This document shows, piece by piece, positions 22,986 to 34,869 of a stretch of 64,000 nt of DNA. Under the pieces are notes generated by a model, which made no database searches, was not told where the DNA came from, and saw only the letters and a list, made by a program, of their open reading frames with translations. This DNA comes from Anthonomus grandis grandis (lineage: Eukaryota > Arthropoda > Insecta > Coleoptera > Curculionidae): the NCBI RefSeq assembly GCF_022605725.1, contig NC_065548.1, positions 18,323,644 through 18,387,643 of the forward strand, in the 5' to 3' direction. Position 1 is the stretch's first letter. Each line of letters begins with the position of its first letter. A program made the translations under genes and the position numbers.

Positions 22986-25900
22986 ATCACCTTCTGCGAA
23001 AGTTACGAATTTTGTCTCATGTACCCTTTATCTTCCCATTCATTCTGAACCAACCTCTACAAAAACCTTGACCGCTCGGTCCAATCTTTAATCTTGTCTT
23101 TTAAATCGTCTGATTTATCAGGTCATAGACGTTCGACCAAAGGTACAGAAACTAAATTCACTTGAGTTAGATATAAAACCATACATTCCGCAACACAGCA
23201 TCAAAATTAATTGGATTTTGCATTAAGTGATTATAATGGATGTGAAAAACTTCTAATTAGTTTTATTTTATAATTTACCCTGCCCAGCTTATTATCATAG
23301 ACATTTAATTTTTCTTATATTTATGTAATATTTACTTCTCATTTTAAAAAAATCTATAAAAATCTTTTTTATATGGTGTCTGTTTTAAGTGCTACTAGAG
23401 GTATCTCAAAAAGGTTAAAATTTACCTAAAATGTATTTTATTTATAAGTAAAAATCTATCAATTATAGCAAAATAGCTGCTTCATTTATTTTTATAATTT
23501 TTTTTTCTACAAAAAATAATACTTGATAATTTTACCAAATTTTAAACCTAGATGATTAATTATATATTTCAAAAGAAATCATTATTTTCTTTAAAGACTT
23601 TTTTTATATAAAACAATAGTAAATAATTTTAATTATTTTTTATACAAAAAAGACCCATTAACAGGATTTTGTCCAATATACTGATCCATATATAAAAAAA
23701 AAATTTTAACTTAGTAGGTTACATTCCAACTAGCGCACTAATAACAGAACTTAAATTAAAAGATTCAAACTTGCGTTTTTTTTAAATTTAGTAGTCCGCT
23801 ATTTGAAATCGCCAGAAAAAACAGGTTCATACTTACTTGGCTTTTACTTATTGATCAGAAAAAGTGAAACTTTTTTTCACTTTTGAGACCATTTCATAGA
23901 TAGCCATATTATTTATTTTTATTATTTAATAATATTAATTGATTGTGCCGCAATAGTTTCCTATAACGTTAATTCAAAAAAGAAGTGCATTGAATTAACT
24001 TTTACTTAAAGGAGTTGTGATTTTTGTAAAGGATTTAGGTCTTCTATAGCGATTAATTTTGCAAAAAAAAGGAATAATAATAACATTAGTGTCACGTATC
24101 AAACATATGGGCGTAATATTTTATTTTCCTTAATATTACAGTGTACAAACTAATCTAACTATAATGTTCAAGAACTGGTTCACTGTGAATTTAATAAAAC
24201 AAAACAGGGTGATATCTGCCAGAGTCGAGGCATTCCCATACTGTTTTTCTAACCCATTTTTTACCTGCCCACTTTTTTGAGCCTACTGCCCCTTTTTATT
24301 ATCCGGGTGCTAAAAAAATAACTAAACAATACGCTCGTAAAAACTAAAACGTGGGTATGGTACATTTTTTGACAGCCCGGTGAATTATTTCTGCGGATAG
24401 GTGTTGGCTGTTGCATGGCGGGGTAGCGATTTTACAGGTTACATGAATGAAAAGAAAACGTAATAAAAATAGGTTATTTGAATTAATTAGCGCGCTAATG
24501 GGTAGCTAGACAGTTTTTATTGCTCATAAATTTGCATGACTTTTTTTGTGGTTGTTGTGGGTCCTTCCCATAACATTGCTTTGAAACGGATCGTTAAATC
24601 CATATTTTCCTCCTTATTTATTAAATGTATTATCATACTTTATGTTTATTGCGAAAATATCAAGGCAATATACGCCATACTAAAATATTAAAAAGATAAA
24701 AAGTTGCTTTGTCAGGTTGGCAATATTCCATATACCCCGAGTGATATTAAAAATATAACTCTTTATATCAATTTGGAAACATGAGAAATATTTCTTGATG
24801 GAGTCTTTAGGATTAGGATCTAAAATAGATATTGGCCTTTTTTGAGTTATATTTGCAAAGATAATTTGAAATAAATGTTTTTTTTTAAGTAGAGTGATAT
24901 TGAAATTAAATTTTAATATACAGGCTATAGCACCTACAATTTGTATTTAGTAACGTAACATTTTTTTAATTGCTACAATTTTGTTCAACCCGACAATTTT
25001 AGAACTGTTAAATTAAAAAAAAAACTTTATGTATTCCTGACATTTGCAACAATGTAAATAATATTTATTAATCTAAGTTTTTTTTATAATAAATTCGATT
25101 GTTTAAGAAAATGTTCTGAATATAGCATTATTTCATAAGATAATTACCATTCAAATTCAAGTTTTATTTTGGCATGATAATTTTATTTCATTATCTTAAG
25201 GGTTAGGTATATTTTAGTAAAACTAATATTAAGTCTGAAAATGATTCTTCAATATCCGTTTAAATCTGAGCTATTAATGAATTAATTATAATTTAATGTA
25301 ATAATTATTAGCTCCTACTTAATGCTGATCTGAACTTAATTGTTAATTTAATTTTGTATTCTCTAATCAAAAGTAAAATTTTGAATAATTTACCAAATTT
25401 ACTCAACAAGCCTTCTTATATTCTAACATACTGGAAAGTTTTCTGGCTCTAAAAGCTAAATAAAAAGCCATTATTTTCTTTAATGGTTTTCAATTTAAAC
25501 TTTTTAGAATGCCTGGATTTTTTATGCAGGTAAATGGGTAAACAAATTTTTACTATTGAAAGCATAAGTCAAATAAAATTCAAGCATTATCGCCAGTTTA
25601 GAAAACATTTAAATTGAAATTAAATATTTATTAGAGATAAATGGAAGTATTACTGGCACTTTGTTCTTTTTTTTTATAATCTTTAAGCATATGCTACTTA
25701 CTTTTGGAAGTTTTGCTCATTTAACTCTAATTCTCCCTACTAAGGGTATATTCCAAATGAGAACTTAACGAAGGATGGTACAGATCACATTCTTTTTAAA
25801 ATAAAAGTATTTAATGCTCAATATGTTGTACAAGAAACGTATATTAATAAATCTTAACGATAAAGATTTAAGAAGGTTTTAAGCACCACCGATTTCAGGT

Positions 25901-26889
25901 ATTCGAAACTATGTCAAGCTAAAAGAATTTCAGAATTTTCTTAGACAATCTTTGGTCAATTTATTCAAAGATATTCCAAAATATTTTATTCATAAAATGT
26001 ATAAATATATTTTCTGAGTTATGAAAGAGAACAAATAAAAGGCAGAATATAATAAACCACTTGCAAGAATGCTCCCATTGAAATAGATGATAGTTTCTTG
26101 CTTTGAATGCTACTTAAGATATGTACCAAAAAAGTACCTTAGTTTCCGATAACAGAAGTAGGGAAATAATTACATTTTCCAGTTTTTTGCGAAATACCAC
26201 CGATGAAGTGATTTAATAAAAAAGAGACACTTCTTCCTTGGAACTTCAAATCTCAGTAAACGAATTCACTATGGTGACCGAAATTCTAGTCCGAAATTTG
26301 GTGTGCCATTTATTATTTTAAAAAGTTTGTAGCTAGTTCTAAATATCAAGATAATTAGCATTCCTCTATAGGCTTTTATTTTTCAGTCTACATATATATA
26401 GAACCAAGAATCTACTAGAAAATGCCCTACAAAATTTTATAGATTCATGTTTGCTACTGTAAGTAGGTATAATATTCGCATCCTTGTTGAGTTTATCAAT
26501 CACCTTTAAGATAATTTGCTTTATTGTTAAAAAAAATTAGAAAAGTTGTGACCAAGATAGGAAAATGAAAAAAAAAACATACAAGACTGAATACAGAATA
26601 AAAAAATATATAATATAAATAAATTTAAATAAAGAATCTTTATAACGTACAAGAAAGTATAATTCTTAAGTCTTGCGAAAAGCCGGCAAAGATGATATGG
26701 ACTTGATTTCGAGTAGCAGATGACTGTGCATTTTTTTGTATTGTATATTATAGAGCTTTAAATTAACTCTAAATTGACTGTGGAGTTGGAAGATTAAGAT
26801 CATGCGTCCCGTTTCTAAGTTGGTAATTGTGAGATAGCCTTTCTGGAATTGCTTACGTGCTTGCGAATCTAGCAAACGGATTCAAATGT
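22986..26889. other. AT-rich stretch, no gene seen
   Basis: At 23047-23128 lies a fragment matching the linker of the tandem duplication (17310-17395), including CCTCTACAAAAAC and GTCTTTTAAATCGTCTG. A GC-richer patch spans 24200-24570 and includes the perfect palindrome ATTAGCGCGCTAAT (24486-24499). A minus-strand open frame at 26666-26875 may be the tail of the LINE relic at 26890-27360. Nothing else was supported. Confidence 0.4.
24486..24499. promoter_or_regulatory. Palindrome with paired homeodomain cores
   Basis: ATTAGCGCGCTAAT is a perfect 14-base palindrome that places two ATTA cores back to back around a GCGCGC-like centre, in a locally GC-richer patch. It could be a dimeric homeodomain-type binding site; the function is inferred only. 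Confidence 0.2.
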
Positions 26890-27360
26890 GACTAAAGAAG
26901 AAGTATTGGCAGGTAGTCCTACTACTTCGTCACAGCAAATAATGAGCAACTCTTTTATAGTTTAAAAATATACGCTCAAATTGAGTCAGACAATATATAC
27001 CCCAGAATAGAAAGTATTATTGGAGATGCGACTCAAAAAGGCGTAATAGACTGATCCTGATATTGCAAAGTTTTACTCGGTGGCAACCGATCTAAGTGCA
27101 AAATATGCAAAGCTTAGTTTTTTAGACATCGTCTGCAAAGAGACAGATTTTTACCGTTCATGACTAAAATTAGAAACAAAATAGGCCTTAGAACTAAACA
27201 TTGAGGTATCCTACATTCTATCGGCTAACAAAAATATGTTATATTGTAACATGTCAATGTTGCGTTAAAATAATTTAATATAAAAAAATCTCCATAACTC
27301 AACCCAACCCTAATAAGCTGGCTTCTTATTTGTTATAAATTACTCGGATATAGAATTTGC
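26890..27360 (-). pseudogene. LINE reverse transcriptase fragment
   Basis: Decayed palm region of a non-LTR retrotransposon. Reading leftwards: QIRSQLIRVG near 27330, then CRIPQCLVLRPILFLI (the GVPQGSxLGPILF block, about 27190-27240) and, one frame over, SLFADDV at about 27123-27141, which keeps the FADD catalytic pair. Stops and frameshifts are frequent. The open frame at 26666-26875 may be its remote C-terminus but could not be matched confidently. No 3' untranslated region was recognised. Confidence 0.5.
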
Positions 27361-27999
27361 GCTTGCCTTAACTATCTAATTAATGTACTCCTATTGTATT
27401 CAAACATTTTGCTTTATGGCTCGTATTATGGTTATTTTAGGTTTTGTTTTTAAGAAGCTAAAAAGTGTAAAATGCAGAAAAAATGGATCAGTTCTTTGAA
27501 AATATGTCCACCATTCTAATGAAAAAAACTCCTATACCTAGTGACTTAATTATAAATAGCAATATAGAATCTAAATATTAAAGTGATTTGATTGACACAT
27601 TACCCTCACATAACTTTGAAATAGATACTAGACTTTTTAATTTAAAAAAGTTATTGTAAATCAAATTACACACTAATTAACGCCTTTCGCACTTTTGCAG
27701 TTGTCCAATTCTCAACATATATTTTATAATTACTATAATTATTAGATACACTCTATGACGCATAAATGCATAACTTAAATGGCTTATGTGCTCCGGTTTT
27801 AATTAATACTTTCATCTGCCAACTAAAAAAAAAATAGGTTATTTATAATACTGCCTAATTAAAATTTTTCACATAAATAATATTCCAATATTATTTACCT
27901 GAAATATAATTTTTAAATAAATTTTTCGCGTAACATATCAAACTTAAACCAAATACATTAACATATGACTAACTTATAATTAATTTAAGCGCTTCGCTA

Positions 28000-28290
28000 C
28001 TCAATATAGTAGGCCTAATAATAAAGCGGTAAGTGCCACCTTATTAACTTATAATAAAATTATGAGCTTCCTAATTAGGTTAAATCGTGTTGACGTTTAT
28101 AACGGTCTCCAAATGGCGAACATCTAAATTTATAGTGTGCACCCCAGCGGTAACTCGTTAAAATCCCCAAATGGGGTGTTCACTGTTTACAGATTTCTTG
28201 TGTTGCGAACATTTTAAGCGGTTATGATTGGGATATATTTAAATTTGCATAAAAATGAGATTTAATTAACGTAAAAGTTTCGGGATTAAA
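28000..28290. promoter_or_regulatory. Candidate cis-regulatory island
   Basis: A locally GC-richer, non-coding and non-repetitive patch with several homeodomain-like cores (CCTAATTAGG), a bicoid-class core (GGGATTAAA) and a POU-like TTTGCATAA. It is inferred from composition and motif density only. Confidence 0.2.
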
Positions 28291-30882
28291 GCAGCTTAAA
28301 AAAAAGTTATATTAAGTAGTAAATCCTTCAGACTCTTTCTAAGTGTCACATACACGCAAGATGTGTAGGTTGTGTGAGAAAAAAGAACGGTGTTTATAAA
28401 ATGATCGATGTTTATTAAAATTTCAAAAAAAAAATAAAAATAGAAGTACTGATTACAGTACTGATTTCTCAAGCTATAGTAATACTAATCTTTCTTCTTT
28501 AAATATATACTAGAAACTTCTTTTAATATTTTATATTTCTACCCTTTAATGGAATTTAAAAAATAAAGCATAAATAACCAAATGTTCTTTTCTAGACAGC
28601 AAATTCAAACTTCGAGAGAACAATAACCAATCCTAGTTTTAAATTGCATTTAATGCATTCTTGTCTCTACTTGATAAAATAGTATCATATGGGTCTTAAA
28701 GACCAAATGATGATCTTAAATAAGCAGAGAACTATCCCTTGCTTAGGCCATATTTATTTTATGTAAAATATCTTATAAACTTAAGAGTTACAACTTAAGT
28801 GAACTAAAGACAAATAAAATTTTAATTTTCTCAAAGAATTCACCAATTTATTGATCAACATTATCATTATCATTGTCTTTTTGCCATTTCTTCTATACAC
28901 CAGTTTAAAACGAATAATTAATTCAATAATTCTGGTTGCTCCCTTTAGAAAATTTACGACTTTCAAGTTATATTCTTTATGAATTATATGATCATGAAAT
29001 AGGAACTCATGATGCTGTTAAGGTCGAAAAAATAATAAAACAATTTATTCATGCTTTTTTTAAGTCTTATTCTGTTGTAATGGTTGGCTCGTTTTTCGAG
29101 TTATATTTGGTATTACCTATCAATTGTTGTCAATAATTATCATTAAGAGGCTTGTGTAGTTCAATCCATGTCAGAGGAACTTGATAGAAAATAATGGATT
29201 ATAACTTTTTCATTTGTCTTAACACGAACATTAAATACGATAGATACTATCATAATATCTGATAATGTTAAAGCTGGCTTACAGGCTAAAGTAAATAGTG
29301 TTTTAAAAGAGTTTCGGGATAGCATAGTAGCAATAAATTAATAATCAACTATAGTAAAACGGCTGCAATGGACTTAAAAATAATTATAACAGAAGTCTTG
29401 ATAATAATACTTCTAATAACCATAACTTGCGATCTGTTCCTCATTCAATTTGTTCGCCATAAAGTTCGGGCAAATGATTGAGGGTTTTTCATTCGCCATA
29501 AACAGTGTAAATGCTACTGTTAATTGTAAGACCTTATTATGTATTCAGTATTCATTTATGTACTCAGAGTTGTTTATAATGTAATATGATATATTGAGTA
29601 TATGTGCTTGATGTATTATTTGTTAACATTATTGTGTGCTAATTCCTAAACTGGTTAATCAAAGATATTGTATATTGTTTCTTATTATATATTTTTTTTA
29701 ATGTGTCTTGATATGGTAAATACCAAAATATGCACAAAGAGGAACGTTTTATCCCAAAAATTTTGAACTTCTTTGAGATAAAATCATTAGGTTATCTTTT
29801 TCTTTTTTTAATAAGTATTCATCAAGATAGTTTTTTTCATCACATTTCATCACGTTTTGACATATAATTATTTGGTGGTATTATTCCCTCAGCACCTAAG
29901 TGGCTCTTATTCTGATTGTTTATAGGCTCAGAAAACTCACTAATACTTACAGTATAAGTAGGATAATCCATAGAATTTAAAGGCTTGTCATAGTTAGATT
30001 ATTTACATGTATTTTCCTCAATGGCATTTTTCGAGTCATTTTCAAATAATAAATATTTTCAATAACGAGTATATTCCATCAATCACGTGATGTTTCAATT
30101 AGCATATCTTAAATAATCCATTATATCAAAAAAACTGGATTCCCGTTGACTTTATTCAATAATTCTTAAACGAAGTCTATGTGATATTCCTTTCGGTCGA
30201 CATTTCTAAAAAAAATTTTTATTTAAAATCTTACCAAGTCGCTAAAACTTTTTCATAAGGTGTTCTTTTAATATATATTATTAAAATACTCAAGTGCATA
30301 AGTAATGAATAAAAAGTAGGTAATAAATCTGGTTTGATTCATTGAAATGAAAGATTGTTTTCTCAAAAATGAATGCTACAACACTTAATTATTTACTTTT
30401 CTATAACAATTTTTAGTGAGTTGCAGAATCAACCAGATTCTCTTTCAGAAAAAAGGAAAAAATCCCAGTAGTGCCTAAGCAGGCTATTAACATTGATTTC
30501 ACTCAACTCTAGCTACGAGAAATTGCGAAACAAGAAAGACATAATTTGCTATAACTTTCTTTTGTGATAAATCAGTATCAATTTCAACTAAACTCATAAA
30601 AAGTGGAAATAAGCCTAAGAGTTAAATATTATTGATAAGGTGCTTTAATTTTAAAAAGGCATATTCTACCAACAAAAAGCGTTCAGCTACTTTGTTGAAA
30701 ACTTTATCTCAAAAAACTTTCATATAAAAAAATAATAAAAACTACCATTATATTCCTTACGAACTATCCATACCTCATGTTTACCCCTTTAAAATATTCA
30801 TATATAGACCCTCTGCAGGGAAATTTTTAAGGTTGTACGCTTGGGATTTATCTGAAAAGAAGCGGAGTATTACTTTATTCTT

Positions 30883-31281
30883 TTACAGTTGACCTTGGAA
30901 GCTTTGCTCCGGTCGAATATCATCATACGAAAGGGTTAAAAGAAGGACAAAGCTATACGTACATTTTAAGAAATAAAAAAAGACGAGCATTTTTAAGGGG
31001 CCGTCCCAAGCACGAGCCAAAGATCGGATGCATTTCCGCAGGGCAGTTGTATCTAAGGCCCGGCTAATTTTGCGAAGGAAGAAACGGGTTTTTAACGGGT
31101 TTTTGCGATTTATGTATGACCGGCTATGGTCAGTATATGGTGTTTGCAATGGGGTGCATGTGCATGGAAGACATCCTGAAAAAATACGATGGCATTGTCC
31201 CAAGTTGAAAGAAAAAAGTCGGTCGAAATAGTTGTAATGAAACGAACGAAGAAAAAAAATCTTGTTGAAGTTTTGGAGCAC
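30883..31281 (-). other. GC-richer island with signal-peptide-like frame
   Basis: A continuous minus-strand frame spans the island. Its last 35 codons start at the ATG 30990-30988 (MLVFFYFLKCTYSFVLLL) and look like a signal peptide. The preceding codons are arginine- and cysteine-rich without a known domain. The opposite strand also has a basic 67-codon frame (31028-31231). Base composition differs sharply from the flanks. It could be a first exon, a promoter or a conserved non-coding element; I do not recognise a protein. Confidence 0.25.
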
Positions 31282-32149
31282 ATGGTTATCTCACGATGTC
31301 GGTCTACCTTAATTCTTCTGAAAACGAGTCTTATAAATAATGCTTTTTGATTATTATCAAGCAGCTAACATAATTATCTTTATAAAGTCATAAATACGTC
31401 ATAAAAAGTTGGGGCACTTCCCTCTTTCATTTTAATTACTGAATAGAAAATATCGTTATTGTTTAAACGTGATATAATAATCTTTTAATTAAACTAATAA
31501 CAAATTATTGCTTTTAAAGATTTATTAATAGGAATTGCTAAATTTTTTTTTCAATTGACTTAAAAGATTCAAAAAATATAATATTTATCCTTGTAATGAT
31601 TTAAAGGTTTATTGAGTCGCATCTAGTAAAAAAAATGTGTATTTTCAGTGATATGTAAAATCTAGACAGTAATTTAAAAAGTTAATCCAAGAGCAAAAAA
31701 GTTAATTAAGTCAAACCAGTTAATAATAATAATATATTTACTTTAGCGGCCACTGGAATCATTTATCGACACGAAATTGCTACAACTGTTTTTTCAATTG
31801 ACTTTTAGTAATCAAATAAAATCAATCTCAGTAGTGGTTCTCTAACCAGATATATTTATTATACAACAGAAAGTAAAATTGAAAAATTATTTAGTTCTAT
31901 TATTCTTTATGTACATTTTATTAAGAATGATCACTTGATCTATCAATTTTTCAGTATTAGGGCAACTTAATAATTAAGTAATAAAAATCATAATGAATAT
32001 GGTTCTTTTGTCATAGAACAGGTTGAAGAACATATATTTCTAGCGGAGAAAATTAACTGAACTTTGCCCATTAGGGAAATCGAACTTGTCTTGATTGTAT
32101 ATATATTATAATAAAAGAAAGGTAGCATGAAAAATTAAAAGATAAGTTA

Positions 32150-32265
32150 TCGGGACTTCTGACACGTGATTCTGCTCTTTGGATCTTCAGGACAGGGACC
32201 AGAAAACCAAAAGAAAAAGAGAAAAAACATAATGGATGATGAACAGGAGCGAATAACCAATTATG
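32150..32265 (+). repeat. LINE 3'-UTR fragment, inverted relative to neighbour
   Basis: The sequence from CTTCTGACACGTG through CTCTTTGGATCTTCAGG to AACAGGAGCGAATAAC is the inverse of 32395-32497 and resembles 58912-58985 (+). It is the conserved tail of the LINE family represented at 32395-33300 and 58105-58985. No reading frame of the LINE precedes it, so it is a tail-only fragment. Confidence 0.5.
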
Positions 32266-32394
32266 AAGTATCCCGACAAACTTATCCTTTATTATTTAAC
32301 TCTCCGTGCTAACTTTCAATGTTTAAAACTATATTGCCTCGAACGATCACGCAGGTAGGCCTATGCTTTCTTAGGGTAGATCGAAGGTACTGCA

Positions 32395-33300
32395 GCAATT
32401 TAGTTATTTGCTCCTGTTCGTGATCCCTCATGTGTTTTTTTCTTTTAGTTTTTAGCTTGCTCTACCTTGAAGAAGCCAAAAAGCAGAAGTGTCAGCAGGT
32501 ACCACCTTCTCTCTTACGGAGTAGCCCGACAAAGTTATTCAAATTGAAATTTAAAGTTTTACTGTACAACAAAAAAAAACCTAATAATAAGACAATTATT
32601 GAAATATCTACAGATAATACAATAAATTCAGTAATGCATAAATATACAATATCAAACTCAATAATCTAATTCTATCTGAAATAACACATTTGAAATGACT
32701 GAGTCATGCCAAACAAATCTACATCAATCCTTAGCTGAACATCATTGAATTAATTGCATGCTCTATATACGGGCTCTGTCTTGGCATATGTGTCAAGATA
32801 AAGTACACTGTGTCTTCTTGTATAGATGTAGGAAAAATCAAAATTCAAATCTAATAGGGGATCTGAACTACTAATTTGATTGTTACATATTTAAAATTAA
32901 AACATCAAACTCCCACAAACATCAGATTGCTGAAGAGACAATTGCATCAAGCCTTGAAAGCACTGTTGACTCCTCTCAGGGTATACAGCATCCAACTTAA
33001 AACTAATATATTTGTAAAATTTTCGTTGAACTGATTCCAGCCTGTGAATATGCACTACATAATTAGGAAACCATACTAGAGAGGCATACAGTAGGCGTGA
33101 TTTTACTAGGGAGTTAAACAAAATTGTCCCGCTTAAAGTATTATGATGGTATCTATCTTTATGAGTATTAAAGGTAAGCTTTTTATCAAGACAGACCTCC
33201 AGGTCATGAACAGAGTCACAATTTGTGAGTGTGGTATCATTTATTACATAACCAAAGTCAATCTCATCTTCGAGCAAGAAAATTGACATCTTCTTACATT
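32395..33300 (-). mobile_element. Jockey-like LINE 3' end, family C
   Basis: C-terminal reverse-transcriptase/thumb region and tail of a non-LTR retrotransposon read leftwards. It starts at KKMSIFLLEDEIDFGYVI, continues DSVHDLEVCLDKKLTFNTH, then FNSLVKSRLLYASLVWFPNY and HRLESVQRKFYKYI, and after a stop QISSSDPLLDLNFDF near 32850. From about 32540 it becomes a conserved non-coding tail containing TTTGTCGGGCTACTCC and TTCTGCTTTTTGGCTTC. The element lacks the catalytic palm and everything 5' of it, a typical 5'-truncated copy. The same family recurs on the plus strand at 58105-58985. Confidence 0.65.
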
Positions 33301-33814
33301 ATCTTATCGTTATCTTTTATTGTATCTTTTATTAATATTACTATTATTATTATAGTATTTATTAGTACTATATTACCATCTCATACGCTAAATTATTGAA
33401 AACAAGCAGAAAATAGACTTAGGGTACTGAAGGCGACTAAGGGTACTGCACCAAATTTGTTAGGTTACACATGTTTTTCAGTTCTACCAACAAGGTTTTG
33501 TCTGTTCCGATAAATAACTGCTAGTTTTGATTTTAATACTGCTGCAGGTTGATATTTGTAATATGTCTATAATTTAATAAACTGTACTTAAGTGCCTGTA
33601 AGTGAATGATCATTGTTACTTGACTGTACCGCATTTCTTACTTGTTTTTGTGTCTTTTCGGCTTCCTCCGGTAATTTTTTGGTATTCTGGTGATGAAATA
33701 CTTTACTTCCTCCACTCAAGGACCATTCAGGAAATTTCGTACTATATGACAGGTTTAGAGTATTACTTCCTTTTGCATCTGTGTTGTGATGGACGGCGAT
33801 AATCCGATGTGCTA

Positions 33815-34500
33815 CATTTTTTTGGAGAGCTGTATCCTCTTTGCCGAAATTACCAGTGGAATTGTTGAGACTTTGTTCAGCTACCAGATTTCCTTCCGTT
33901 CTATAGCTAGGATTTCATGTTTTATGATTTTTTTTCATTTCAGTGTTACTGAGGTTAGGTCAATGGCACCTCTATTTCAATAATAAGAACACTATTTCTG
34001 TTTTTGTCGATTATGTCGATACCAGGTCTTTTGTAACTATTATAGGTCGATCCCAGTACAGTATCATTGTGGGTATTTCTAAAACTGCTTGTTGCTCATA
34101 TTAATAATATGGTAGACAGGTTTTAAGAAGACCATTTTTAAGAGCCAGTTGTTAGTAAATAATTATAGTAGCTTAATTGTGGAGACTAGATAGGCGTTGC
34201 CTGCAAGTTGGCGGAAATCTGCGATGATGTCTTCTATCGACTCACCATCTGAATTATATTTTTTACATCTATCCCTGGTTTTAAGTTGAGGGCAGTGCTT
34301 CTCGTAATACCTTGTTCTTATAATTTTATCTTAAATAGCAATAAAGAAACCGTCGGTCTCTGGGTAGATATAAGCAGCTCTAAGCCATGCTAACGAAAAC
34401 GGTTTGTAAACGTTATGCGGCTGTAGACTCTTTGGAAACTTGCCATGTAGGCTTACTCCATCCATGTAGCTCTTTCTTGTTGGGTTGACTTTATGTTAAA
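33815..34500 (-). pseudogene. R2-type LINE 3' end, copy B (degraded)
   Basis: Degraded C-terminal part of an R2-type non-LTR element related to copy A. Reading leftwards it shows SLHGKFPKSLQPHNV, then WLRAAYIYPETDGFFIAI, stop, DKIIRTRYYEKH, matching copy A's WLVSGKMFSETEGFLLAIQD segment. A broken zinc knuckle follows (CKKYNSDGESIEDIIADF where C-x-C...H...C is expected). The restriction-like endonuclease piece is RPGIDIIDKN...IIEIEVPLT, then LNKVSTIPLVISAKRIQLSK. Several frameshifts and stops are present. It lies immediately 3' of copy A in the same orientation, suggesting serial insertion or a tandem array. Confidence 0.55.
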
Positions 34501-34579
34501 TTCAAAATTAGGATATATACCCTCGCTCTTCCAGGACTTATCACAATATCATAAATATATCGTAAGATTCGAGAGGTAG

Positions 34580-34600
34580 AGCTCCGCACCGTGCGGAGCT
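34580..34600. repeat. GC-rich perfect inverted repeat
   Basis: Arms AGCTCCGCAC and GTGCGGAGCT flank a single central base. This is a perfect 10-bp stem and very GC-rich for this sequence. It lies between the R2-type copies A and B. Confidence 0.7.
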
Positions 34601-34869
34601 ATTTACATCTGTGGTAGAGCCTCAGACTAGAAAGTGGGTTTTGCATAACCTGTAGATGTTCACCATTTCTCGACCATCTTTTTGACGAGATATATAAAGT
34701 CTTTTTGTTGATGCATTCGTGTGTAGACATCAAAATTTGGTCAACATTCAGCGTGACGTTCTGTGTAACTCATTTAGATCAGTATTGGACCATTTTAAAA
34801 TACTGAAAGTGTAGGTCGGATTGGGTACTACCCCAGTGTTTAGGGCAGCTATTTGATTTTTGGCTCAGA

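Larger units (their letters stand above)
27361..32149. other. AT-rich stretch with two GC-richer islands
   Basis: No supported gene. The island at 28000-28290 contains CCTAATTAGG, GGGATTAAAGC and TTTGCATAA and could be cis-regulatory. The island at 30880-31260 has overlapping open frames on both strands. The minus-strand one ends with a short frame starting MLVFFYFLKCTYSFVLLL (ATG at 30990), which is signal-peptide-like but has only a weak donor (AAG|GTCAAC). Confidence 0.35.

Noticed and set aside
33602..33983. Two overlapping plus-strand frames of about 65 codons
   Set aside because: They lie over or beside the minus-strand R2-type copy B remnant; the minus strand carries the recognisable family residues.
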